Shown piece by piece: positions 5,740 through 13,560 of a stretch of DNA of 15,173 nt. A model generated the notes under the pieces. That model ran no database searches, was not told the DNA's origin, and was given only the letters and a program-made list of their open reading frames with translations. Position numbers and translations under genes: made by a program. Origin of the DNA: JAGHBT01 sp035311885 (GTDB taxonomy: Bacteria > Krumholzibacteriota > Krumholzibacteriia > Krumholzibacteriales > WJIX01); contig CAZKNG010000054.1 in NCBI GenBank assembly GCA_964554125.1, forward strand, positions 1-15,173. Reading direction: 5' to 3'. Each line of letters opens with the position of its first letter. The first letter of the stretch is position 1.

Positions 5740-6376
5740 TGCTCAGAAGATTGTAAATATATCACGTAAAGCCGGCGGATTAAGGATAATCGAAATTTCC
5801 TCCGGCAAGAGATTTCTGGCAGTAAAAAATCATGAGACGGAGCATCTCATGAAAACGGGGTTGGTATTGGGGGAGAAGGAGATTGATCTGCTTGAAGGAA
5901 AATTTGCCGGAGAGGCCGCTATGCGTCTCGCCAGGAATCTTCTTGCCAGACGTGAGAGGACTAAATGGGAAATTCGTGATTCTCTTTTAAGGGAGGGTAT
6001 AAATAGAGAACAAATAGTTGACCGTACAATCGAGAAATTAAAAGAGCATGGTTATCTCGATGATCGCAGGTTCGCGTCTGATTTTATAAGCTACAGGATG
6101 AAGCGTCGGCCGTCCGGTCCCCACTTTCTTAAACGAAAATTACTTGCGGTGGGTGTTGATTCTCGTATTATTGAAGATGAAATCGATCTTTTCTTTAAAG
6201 ACACAGAAGAGATCGACGTTGCGGTAGATCTTGTTCTCGGAAGGTTCTCGGCTGAGATAGAAAGAGATAAGCTGGTTAGGAGAGTAAACTCTTTCTTAAG
6301 GCGCCGAGGTTTCACAAGTGAAGTAATTAATACTATTTGTTCCAGGTTAGCGAGAAGAGAAATGTTGACTGGTTGA
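5723..6376 (+). CDS. recX: Regulatory protein RecX
   Basis: RecX binds in the groove of RecA filaments and limits their growth and activity. The 217-residue protein has an N-terminal beta segment (about 19-60, 'GLRIIEISSGKRFLAV...GLVLGEKEIDLL') followed by the three-helix RecX repeats from about 63: 'AMRLARNLLARRERTKWEIRD', then 'IEKLKEHGYLDDRRFASDFI' (103-122) with the conserved GYLDD-RRFA motif, then 'SGPHFLKRKLLAVGV', and a third repeat ending 'RVNSFLRRRGFTSEVINTI'. ATG 5723 lies inside the end of recA; AAGGGG (5705-5710) is 12 bases upstream, rather far, so translation probably depends partly on coupling to recA. The order recA-recX-alaS is common in bacteria. Confidence 0.93.
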   Translation: MKPASDAQKIVNISRKAGGLRIIEISSGKRFLAVKNHETEHLMKTGLVLGEKEIDLLEGKFAGEAAMRLARNLLARRERTKWEIRDSLLREGINREQIVDRTIEKLKEHGYLDDRRFASDFISYRMKRRPSGPHFLKRKLLAVGVDSRIIEDEIDLFFKDTEEIDVAVDLVLGRFSAEIERDKLVRRVNSFLRRRGFTSEVINTICSRLARREMLTG

Positions 6377-6383
6377 GGTGGAT

Positions 6384-9056
6384 ATGAAGAGAAAATCGGC
6401 TCATGAGATCAGACGTACATATATCGATTTTTTTGTAAATAAAAATCATACTGAAGTTCCGAGTGCTTCTCTGGCTCCCAAGAATGATCCGACTCTTCTT
6501 TTTACATCAGCCGGTATGGTTCAATTCAAGGATAGGTATATTGATACTGATGGATTGGAATACAAGAGAGCGGTAAGTGTTCAGAAATGCTTAAGAGCAG
6601 GCGATCTGGAAAACGTCGGAAAGACCCTCAGGCATCATACATTCTTCGAGATGCTCGGGAACTTCAGTTTTGGTGATTATTTCAAACGTGATGCTATTCT
6701 CTGGGCCTGGGAGTTTGTGGTCGAAGTTCTGCAGATGCCGGCTGACAGAATCTATATCAGCATTTTCAATGATGATGACGATGCTTTCAATATATGGAAT
6801 AAAGAGGTTGGTATTTCTGATGACAGGATATTCAGATTGGGAAAAGAGGATAATTTCTGGGGGCCTGTCGGCGAAACGGGGATTTGCGGTCCATGTTCGG
6901 AACTTTATTATGACAGCGGCGAGAAAAATGGGTGCGGCAGAGAAGATTGTGCTCCGGGATGTGATTGCGACAGGTATATTGAATTCTGGAATCTGGTCTT
7001 CCCCGAGTACTGGCTTGAAGAATCGGGAGAGTATAAGCCGCTCGAAAAACCGGGCATAGATACCGGGTTGGGGCTTGAAAGGATGGCGACAATTCTCCAG
7101 GGTGTTGAGGATAATTTTCATACCGATCTTTTCAAACCTATAGTCGAGAAAATTATTACTATTCTGCCCTCTGACGCGGTAGGCGGGAAAGATGATAGAA
7201 TGGGTGTAAACATGATTGCGGATCATGTAAGAGCTCTGACTTTCGCGCTAGCGGAAGGAATCTATCCCTCAAATGAAGGGCGGGGATATCTAATCAGGCG
7301 CGTATTAAGAAAAGCCCTTACTCGAATGTATATGTTCGGTGTCCGGAAACCATGCCTCTACAAGATTGTCGATCCGGTTGTTGAAGTAATGAAAGAAGAT
7401 TACCCCGAACTTGACAGCAGGTATTCAGAAGTCAAAAAAGTGCTCCGTTCGGGGGAAGAATCTTTCTTCAGAACCCTTATTTCGGGAAGAGAGAGGTTTT
7501 TTTCCGTTATTGAACAGATTAAGGACAAGGGAGGAAAACGGTTAGATGGAGACAATGTGTTTCTTCTTTACGACACTCATGGTTTTCCTCTTGAATTAAT
7601 GAAACCCCTTGCCGGTGAAGCAGGTATCGAGATTGATGAAGAGGGGTTTAATAAAGCGATGGAGAGACAGAAGATGAAAGCTCGGAAAGGCAGTTCATTC
7701 GGTGCTGCTCCCGGTGAGAAGATTCATATGGAAGAAATCACAAAGGGTGAAAGCTCGGAGTTTACCGGTTATGAAAGCCTGTCTGAAAGTGCTGTTCTCA
7801 GGAAATTCAGGGAAGTTTCCAAGGAAGCCGTAGAGAATATTGCCTGGAGTAGTAAAGAAGAGACCGCGTATGAGTTCATATTCGACAAAACACCGTTCTA
7901 CGCTATTTCTGGAGGTCAGGTCGCGGACAGGGGTTGGATAAGTTTTGGTGGTACTAAGTTTGAAGTAAAAAATGTTTTCTACAGGAACAATGAAATTATT
8001 CATCTTGTAGAATCTTCTCAGACGTCGGGGGAAATTGATATAGCAGATCTGTCAAATAATCCGGCTCTCCTGGAAGTTGATCGAGAACTAAGGACCGCAA
8101 CCGAGGCAAATCACACATCCACTCATCTTCTTCACGCAGCTCTGAAAGATGTATTAGGGGAACATATAGCACAAGCTGGTTCTTTCGTCTCTGAGGACAG
8201 GCTCCGTTTCGATTTTAATCATTTTGAGGCGATATCCCCGGAACAGAAAAGACGGATTGAACTTATAATTAATGCCTGGATAAGGGAATCTATTGATCTG
8301 CGAACAGAGATTATGAGTTATAAGAAGGCAGTTAAAGATGGCGCGACGGCGTTATTTGATGAGAAATACGGCAATAAAGTACGTGTGGTAAAGATTAAAG
8401 GGGTCTCAGCGGAATTATGCGGAGGAACTCATGCCGATTCCACCGGAAACATTGGACTTTTTCTCATTGTCCATCAAAGCAGTATAGCAGCCGGAGTAAG
8501 ACGTATAGAAGCGGTTACAGGCAGTGCGGCACTTGAGTACGTAAGGGGTTATATTTCTGATGTGGAAGAAACCGCGGACTTGCTTAAAGCATCCAGGGAC
8601 GAAATCGCTCAAAAAATCAAATTCATTATCGATGAGAACGCTAAATTAAAAAGGAGAATCAAGGAACTTCAGCGGGGGGATATCAGCAATAGAATAAATC
8701 AAATTATAGAAAGCTCTGATAAGATAGATAATGTGATTTTAGCCACCGGCAGAATAGATGTTGATGAAATTGCGGCTTTAAGAGCTCAAGCGGATCTATT
8801 TAGAAAAAATGTGGCGAGCGGTATAGCCGTTTTATCGATGTCCCCCGGCGAAAAGCTTCATTTTATAGTGGCTGTAACTGATGATCTTGTTGAAAGGGGA
8901 GTTGAGGCAAATATTATTGTCGACAGATTAAAAGATATATCCGGTGGTGGCGGCGGCGGAAGGAAACACCTTGCTCAGCTTGGTACGAAAAAAATAGGAA
9001 AAGAAAAAGATGTTTTTAAGGCCCTGGCTCCAATAGCACGGGATATTATGTCATGA
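6384..9056 (+). CDS. alaS: Alanyl-tRNA synthetase
   Basis: AlaRS charges tRNA-Ala and clears mischarged Ser and Gly. The 890 residues are close to the usual 870-880. The class II aminoacylation domain begins with 'FTSAGMVQFKDRY' (40-52) and 'RHHTFFEMLGNFSFGDYF' (83-100), followed by the 'GICGPCSELYYD' and cysteine-rich 'GCDCDRYIEFWNLVF' segments. The editing domain has the metal ligands H577 and H581 (HTSTH) and C679 and H683 (CGGTH). A coiled-coil segment (roughly 720-775) leads to the C-Ala domain with 'SGGGGGGRKHLAQLG'. I chose ATG 6384: GAGG (6375-6378) is five bases upstream. GTG 6378 falls inside that Shine-Dalgarno. It starts seven bases after the recX stop. Confidence 0.98.
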   Translation: MKRKSAHEIRRTYIDFFVNKNHTEVPSASLAPKNDPTLLFTSAGMVQFKDRYIDTDGLEYKRAVSVQKCLRAGDLENVGKTLRHHTFFEMLGNFSFGDYFKRDAILWAWEFVVEVLQMPADRIYISIFNDDDDAFNIWNKEVGISDDRIFRLGKEDNFWGPVGETGICGPCSELYYDSGEKNGCGREDCAPGCDCDRYIEFWNLVFPEYWLEESGEYKPLEKPGIDTGLGLERMATILQGVEDNFHTDLFKPIVEKIITILPSDAVGGKDDRMGVNMIADHVRALTFALAEGIYPSNEGRGYLIRRVLRKALTRMYMFGVRKPCLYKIVDPVVEVMKEDYPELDSRYSEVKKVLRSGEESFFRTLISGRERFFSVIEQIKDKGGKRLDGDNVFLLYDTHGFPLELMKPLAGEAGIEIDEEGFNKAMERQKMKARKGSSFGAAPGEKIHMEEITKGESSEFTGYESLSESAVLRKFREVSKEAVENIAWSSKEETAYEFIFDKTPFYAISGGQVADRGWISFGGTKFEVKNVFYRNNEIIHLVESSQTSGEIDIADLSNNPALLEVDRELRTATEANHTSTHLLHAALKDVLGEHIAQAGSFVSEDRLRFDFNHFEAISPEQKRRIELIINAWIRESIDLRTEIMSYKKAVKDGATALFDEKYGNKVRVVKIKGVSAELCGGTHADSTGNIGLFLIVHQSSIAAGVRRIEAVTGSAALEYVRGYISDVEETADLLKASRDEIAQKIKFIIDENAKLKRRIKELQRGDISNRINQIIESSDKIDNVILATGRIDVDEIAALRAQADLFRKNVASGIAVLSMSPGEKLHFIVAVTDDLVERGVEANIIVDRLKDISGGGGGGRKHLAQLGTKKIGKEKDVFKALAPIARDIMS

Positions 9057-9071
9057 CTGAGAAGGGGAATT

Positions 9072-10547
9072 ATGAATAAGTTACAGGTTAAATTTTCTCT
9101 TTTTCTTATTATTCTGCTCTCCCTGTGTATTCTCTGCCCTCTTTACGCCCAGACAGATACCGAAGATTATGGTGATAATAAGGATAGGAATGTAAAGAGT
9201 TTCCTGACGAGGGACAGGAGAGCTCAAGAGAATAGAGGTTTTCTTGCTGAATTACCTAAGTTAAGCAGGTCAGTTGACCCCGACACCTATATCCTCGGTC
9301 CGTACGACAGATTGTTGATTAGTATAACTGGAACCGAGACAAGGACCTTTGATATTATGGTCCTTCCGGAAGGGAATGTGTATCTCCCCGGCATTGGTTC
9401 TGTACGCGCGGATGGTATTTCTCTTTCCGAATTTCACACCAGGGTTTCGACAAAAGCCCTGGAGGTTTTTCATGATATTGAACTTCATTCCTTACTTCTT
9501 TCACCCAGGATATTCAAGGTCTTTGTTTCAGGTGAGGTGAATGATCCGGGTATGGTAGAGGTTAGCGCCGTTGAATGTGTAACGGAAGCGGTAAAAAAGG
9601 CCGGTGACGTAAATACCCATGGATCGAGCCGGCGCGTTAAGCTGCTTAGGGATGGAGAAGTTATAGAAGTAGACCTCTTAAAAATAATTATAGGTGGTGA
9701 ACTTGGGAATAATTTATTTCTTTCAAATGGAGATGCTATACATGTACCGCCGGCACAAAGGCATGTTACTGTCCATGGACGCATAAAGAGAGGCGGGACA
9801 TACGAAATATTACCGGGTGAAACGGTAAAGGATGTTATCGAGCTCGCCGGCGGAATGACCGGCGAAGCGGTGAGGGATTCGATCCTGTTGAGCCGTGTGG
9901 TTTCTGGAGACAGTGTTTCCACTTCGAGTGTTGCCAGAGAAAATTTTGATAAGAAATTAAAGGATCTTGATATAATTAATATTCTCGATAGATTCAGTAC
10001 CGCCGACAGAGTTTTTGTTTTCGGCGCTGTAGAGAAAACGGGACGTTTTTACATTACTGAAGGAGAAAAATTGTCGAGTCTTCTCTCGAGGGTGGGCAGT
10101 TTCAATAACAGCGCGGATCTGAGGGCTTCCTCGATAGAGAGGAAGAACAAGGAGCACATAAGGATAGATTTAACCAAATATATGTCACATGATCTTGAGA
10201 CCGATATAAGACTCAAGGATGGTGATAAGCTGTTCGTCCCCTCAGTTAACACAATAGTAGCTGTCGGCGGTGAAGTTCAGGTCCCGGGCAGCTTTGAATA
10301 TCAGGGTGATCTAACCGTAGCGCATTATGTAGGCCTGGCGGGCGGGCCGACTGAGAAGGGCAGTATGAACAGGATTGAAATTTATTCTACTGACGGGTCA
10401 GTAAGAGAATCCAGCAAAGATGCCAGGCCCAATCGCGGGGATGTAATAATAGTCAGGAAATCAAAAAAACGTCTGCTGGGGGAATTTGTAGACGGTGTAA
10501 TAAGATTGGGAACTGTGGTTATCTCGGTCATTGTTCTTACAAGGTAG
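9072..10547 (+). CDS. Wza/KpsD-type polysaccharide export protein with SLBB domains
   Basis: A 491-residue secreted protein. Residues 1-26 form a signal peptide (hydrophobic core 'FSLFLIILLSLCILC', likely cut after LYA26); neither cysteine sits in a proper lipobox. The Poly_export domain spans about 69-146 ('YILGPYDRLLISITG', 'VLPEGNVYLPGIGSV'). SLBB-like domains follow at about 148-226 ('VFVSGEVNDPG'), 232-305 ('VTVHGRIKRGGTY'), 314-390 ('VFVFGAVEKTGRF') and 395-463 ('VAVGGEVQVPGSF'). A final hydrophobic helix (about 473-489) resembles the C-terminal helix that crosses the outer membrane in Wza. It probably exports a surface polysaccharide. AAGGGG (9062-9067) precedes ATG 9072. No polymerase, flippase or tyrosine kinase gene is adjacent within the window. 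It follows alaS by 15 bases. Confidence 0.9.
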   Translation: MNKLQVKFSLFLIILLSLCILCPLYAQTDTEDYGDNKDRNVKSFLTRDRRAQENRGFLAELPKLSRSVDPDTYILGPYDRLLISITGTETRTFDIMVLPEGNVYLPGIGSVRADGISLSEFHTRVSTKALEVFHDIELHSLLLSPRIFKVFVSGEVNDPGMVEVSAVECVTEAVKKAGDVNTHGSSRRVKLLRDGEVIEVDLLKIIIGGELGNNLFLSNGDAIHVPPAQRHVTVHGRIKRGGTYEILPGETVKDVIELAGGMTGEAVRDSILLSRVVSGDSVSTSSVARENFDKKLKDLDIINILDRFSTADRVFVFGAVEKTGRFYITEGEKLSSLLSRVGSFNNSADLRASSIERKNKEHIRIDLTKYMSHDLETDIRLKDGDKLFVPSVNTIVAVGGEVQVPGSFEYQGDLTVAHYVGLAGGPTEKGSMNRIEIYSTDGSVRESSKDARPNRGDVIIVRKSKKRLLGEFVDGVIRLGTVVISVIVLTR

Positions 10548-10558
10548 GATATGTCATA

Positions 10559-11155
10559 ATGCGGGACAGATTTTTTAAGCAAGTGAAATCGGAGATAGAT
10601 CAACTATATCAGATACTGCGGGTTTTCCCTGAAGATCAGATTGCTGTAATTGTGAAAATGGCAGAAATTATGGCATCTTCAATTATTAAGGGCGGAGTTA
10701 TTTTTACTTGTGGAAATGGAGGAAGCGCTGCTGACGCTCAGCATATTGCCGGAGAACTGGTAGGAAGATTTCGCCGTAAAAAATTAAAGGGATACAAAGC
10801 CGTGGCTCTTACGACTAACAGCTCTATTGTTACAGCTCTTGCCAACGATTATTCATATGATGAAATATTTTCCAAACAGATTGAAAGCAGAGCGCGCAAA
10901 GGTGATATACTGCTTTCTCTATCAACGAGCGGCGATTCAGCTAATACCGTTAAAGCGGCTGTAGAAGCTGATAGTATAGGTATGAATTCATTTGCTTTTG
11001 TGGGGAGTAAGAAGGGGCGGCTTGGTGAAGTTTGTCATTATTTTCTTTCTGTTCCTCATGAAGATTTCGCGAGAATTCAGGAAGTTCATATGTTAATGGG
11101 TCATATTCTGTGCGGTCTTGTTGAAGATATGGTCGTTTCTGAGAACGTGGAGTAA
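10559..11155 (+). CDS. gmhA: SIS-domain protein, probable sedoheptulose-7-phosphate isomerase
   Basis: GmhA converts sedoheptulose 7-phosphate to D-glycero-D-manno-heptose 7-phosphate, the first step to the heptose of LPS core or heptose-containing glycans. The 198 residues carry the family blocks 'CGNGGSAADAQHIAGELVGRF' (51-71), 'ALTTNSSIVTALANDYSYDEIF' (83-104), 'LSLSTSGDSANTVKAA' (119-134) and 'ARIQEVHMLMGHILCGLVE' (171-189). H62, E66, Q174 and H182 fall at the positions and spacing of the zinc ligands of E. coli GmhA. Related SIS proteins such as DiaA lack this full set. ATG 10559 overlaps the stop of a two-codon frame (ATG TCA TAA at 10551-10559). AAGG at 10541-10544 is better spaced for ATG 10551. 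No other heptose gene is in view. Confidence 0.88.
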   Translation: MRDRFFKQVKSEIDQLYQILRVFPEDQIAVIVKMAEIMASSIIKGGVIFTCGNGGSAADAQHIAGELVGRFRRKKLKGYKAVALTTNSSIVTALANDYSYDEIFSKQIESRARKGDILLSLSTSGDSANTVKAAVEADSIGMNSFAFVGSKKGRLGEVCHYFLSVPHEDFARIQEVHMLMGHILCGLVEDMVVSENVE

Positions 11156-11375
11156 ATTTTGTAACATCTTTTCTATAAAAATTTTATGTTGATTGAACCT
11201 GGGATATCCCATCATTATCATTGTTTATATCAACTTATCTTCTGCCGATGCCGCAATAATTTAGCTTGATTTTTTGATATTCTTGAGTATATATAATATG
11301 TGGTATTGAGTAGTATATATAGTCTTTTATTTTGATTGACCCTTTGAACACAAGATCTGATTTTAAGGAGGAGGC
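11156..11375. other. AT-rich intergenic region with palindromes, probably regulatory
   Basis: This 220-base gap holds several small signals and no gene I can support. TGGGATATCCCA (11200-11211) is a perfect palindrome. GTTTATATCAAC (11223-11234) nearly matches the palindrome upstream of pgpA. The sequence TTGATTGA(A/C)CC occurs twice, at 11189-11199 and 11332-11342. A TATAAT hexamer (11292-11297) in very AT-rich sequence could be a -10, but no well-spaced -35 is present (TTGATT 11266-11271 gives a 20-base spacer). There is no GC-rich terminator hairpin after gmhA. Confidence 0.4.
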
Positions 11376-13397
11376 ATGATTAAGCATTTAACTTATGTAA
11401 CGGCGATTATACTGTTTTTATCTATTGCTGTTTCAGTATCTTCCGCGGGGACTACACAAAATGTATATTCCGAGGATTTTACATCCGGAGAGTACTGTGA
11501 CATCGAAAATACGACGGCCTCCTGGGATTCTCTGCGCGGTGAGATCAAGTTGCCCCCTTACGAAATCAGTCTGATTGGGGGGTATAGCACTCCCGATGCT
11601 TCATGGGGAATTGAGATAGAGGGTGACAGTGCTTATGTAGCTGATGGGTTCGGCGGTGTCTTGCTTTATAATATAAGTGATCCGACAGATCTCGTATATG
11701 AAGGATACTATGAAACAGAAGGTGAAGTACACGGAGTGGATATCGGAGAAAATCGTATATTTGTAGCTGCAGGGGAGATGGGATGGGACATAATAAACAA
11801 AAAATTTATATTCGCCTCTCCCTATTCAGGTGATAAACCTGAAAGGAATATCCAGGACAGCTCATCAATTCCTCAAGCAAGCGCGTTTGATTTCATTAAT
11901 CCGGAGAGACATATTCTTAGTTCCGGAGATATTCAAAGTTTTACTTTTGATATACAAAAGGCCAGGGATTCGCTTATTGTGGTAGCATCCTGGGATTCAG
12001 TAAAAGTCATAAAGTTCAAAAGCATTATGAGCAGCAATGTTCCCACTCTCATTGACGGAAAAGATACGCCGGGGGGCGCAATCGATTTTGATATTGTTGG
12101 AAACAGGATCTTTATTTCAAACCACACGGCCGGTCTTGAGATAATAGATTTTGACGACTGTATCGATGTTATCGGTAGCCTTGAAATTCCCGGATATTCA
12201 TATGGTTTTGATATAGAGGGTGATTATCTGTATCTGGCTAACGATGAAGCCGGCATGAGGGTTATAGATATAAGCGATGAAGAATCTCCCCATATCGTTG
12301 CTACATTTGATACTCCAGGTTATGCTGTCAACGTTCATGTGTCGGGGAATTACGCCTACCTTTCAGATTGGGAAGAGGGTGTCCGGGTAGTTGATATCAG
12401 CGATCCTACTGTACCTGTTCTTGCCGGATCTTCCCCTCTCGAAACAACCCCTGAAGGAGCTCTTAACTGGCCCTGGGATGTAAAAATAACCGGGAATTAC
12501 GCCCTGGCCGCGAATCACTCGGGCGGGATCAAGGTTCTTCAGGTAACGCCTGATTATACAATGGATTTCTACCATACTCAGTCCCTTACTGTAAACGCTA
12601 CGGAAGAGGTTGTAGCAACTGTTAAACTTAATACAGTTCAGGAAGGTTCTGTAGACTGGGAGATCAGTGCTGACGGCGGTGATAGCTGGCAGAATATTAA
12701 CCCAGACAATAAATGGCATAATCTTGTTTATCCCGGCAACCGGTTGATATGGCGTTCCACTCATTCCTATCCGGGAGGCATGACGACATCACCCTGCTCA
12801 TTTCTTAATATTGAATGGGACAGTCAGGTTCCGGCGCTTCTGGCCAATTCCCCGGAAGTTTTATTAAAAGGATCTGCTATTCAGGTCGAGTGGTCTGTTT
12901 CCAGAATCAGCGATGAAATGAAGTTTATAGTATACCGGGGTCTTTATCCGGATGGCAATTTCCAGAAGATTTCTGTTGTAGATGCCCAGGATCGCCTGAA
13001 ATACAGATTCATCGATGATCGGTGTGAAGATGGTGAAACTTATTATTATTCAGTATATGCGAGTGAAGATGATAAAGAGATATTCCTCTTTGATACAAAG
13101 CCCATTACCATTCCTCCGGCAGTTTTATCACTTCATCAGAACAGACCCAACCCGTTTAATCCCCTAACGACTATTGGATATAACCTCTCAGTCAAAAGCC
13201 ATGTCGCGCTTGATATTTATGATGTTTCAGGGCGTTTAATTAAAAAGCTGGTTGATGAAGTAAAGGAAAAGGGACCTCACGAGATTATATGGGATGGAAA
13301 GGATTCAGAAGGTCATACAGTTGGGTCCGGGGTGTATTTCTATACATTGAAAGCTGAAAATGGTAAAAAGACCAGGAAAATGGTTCTTTTGAAATAG
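11376..13397 (+). CDS. Secreted LVIVD-repeat beta-propeller protein with FlgD/T9SS-like C-terminal domain
   Basis: A 673-residue extracytoplasmic protein of unknown function. The signal peptide is 1-24 (likely cut at SSA-GT). Residues about 62-390 hold propeller repeats of the LVIVD type ('GNYAYLSDWEEGVRVVDISDP'). I count up to seven blades: 62-102, 106-141, 166-215 (degenerate), 222-259, 264-301, 305-343 and 346-389, with a linker at 146-165. Next comes a beta domain with 'WEISADGGDSW' and 'GNRLIWRST' (about 400-484), then a fibronectin III-like domain (about 495-580). The end, 584-673, starts 'LHQNRPNPFNPLTTI' and contains 'LDIYDVSGRLIKKL' and 'WDGKDSEGHTVGSGVYFYTL', the FlgD-like/T9SS type A sorting pattern. 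A near-perfect AAGGAGG (11365-11371) precedes ATG 11376, suggesting efficient translation. The substrate or partner is not predictable. Confidence 0.88.
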   Translation: MIKHLTYVTAIILFLSIAVSVSSAGTTQNVYSEDFTSGEYCDIENTTASWDSLRGEIKLPPYEISLIGGYSTPDASWGIEIEGDSAYVADGFGGVLLYNISDPTDLVYEGYYETEGEVHGVDIGENRIFVAAGEMGWDIINKKFIFASPYSGDKPERNIQDSSSIPQASAFDFINPERHILSSGDIQSFTFDIQKARDSLIVVASWDSVKVIKFKSIMSSNVPTLIDGKDTPGGAIDFDIVGNRIFISNHTAGLEIIDFDDCIDVIGSLEIPGYSYGFDIEGDYLYLANDEAGMRVIDISDEESPHIVATFDTPGYAVNVHVSGNYAYLSDWEEGVRVVDISDPTVPVLAGSSPLETTPEGALNWPWDVKITGNYALAANHSGGIKVLQVTPDYTMDFYHTQSLTVNATEEVVATVKLNTVQEGSVDWEISADGGDSWQNINPDNKWHNLVYPGNRLIWRSTHSYPGGMTTSPCSFLNIEWDSQVPALLANSPEVLLKGSAIQVEWSVSRISDEMKFIVYRGLYPDGNFQKISVVDAQDRLKYRFIDDRCEDGETYYYSVYASEDDKEIFLFDTKPITIPPAVLSLHQNRPNPFNPLTTIGYNLSVKSHVALDIYDVSGRLIKKLVDEVKEKGPHEIIWDGKDSEGHTVGSGVYFYTLKAENGKKTRKMVLLK

Positions 13398-13402
13398 CGG
13401 GA

Positions 13403-13443
13403 AAGATCTTTCTGAAAGAGTATCTTATAAATCTGGTCTTTTT
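13403..13443 (+). terminator. Weak possible terminator after the propeller gene
   Basis: AAGATCTTT (13403-13411) can pair with AAAG (13415-13418) plus ATCTT (13422-13426) across a three-base bulge. Five T follow, but only at 13439-13443, some 12 bases past the stem. The stem is AT-rich, and 13401-13412 is also a self-complementary 12-mer (GAAAGATCTTTC). This is a poor match to a standard terminator. Confidence 0.2.
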
Positions 13444-13560
13444 ATCCGATGGATTCAAACCTATACAACTTAATATTAACGAATCCTTGGAACAACCGGA
13501 TGAAAATATTATAGCTTCACAATCGTGGAGTTATCATAAGGGGGAAGGTTTTTATTATTA

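Noticed and set aside
6378..6383. GTG 6378 as the alaS start
   Set aside because: The GTG lies within the GAGGTGG ribosome-binding sequence; ATG 6384 has a spacing of five bases.
6930..7005. Cysteine-rich stretch in AlaRS as a novel metal-binding insertion
   Set aside because: The CG..C..GCDCDRY pattern before 'EFWNLVF' is common in AlaRS proteins of many lineages, so it is not unusual.
6591..7226. Reverse-strand open frame of 211 codons within alaS
   Set aside because: It lies wholly antisense to the conserved aminoacylation domain, has no ribosome-binding site, and its translation shows no recognisable pattern.
9485..9922. Reverse-strand open frame of 145 codons within the SLBB gene
   Set aside because: It is rich in S, T and P as expected from antisense reading, and no ribosome-binding site or domain is seen.
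13487..13515. A promoter for the UbiA-type gene (TTGGAA, 17-base spacer, TATAGC)
   Set aside because: Both hexamers match weakly and the region is AT-rich, so I did not list it as a feature.
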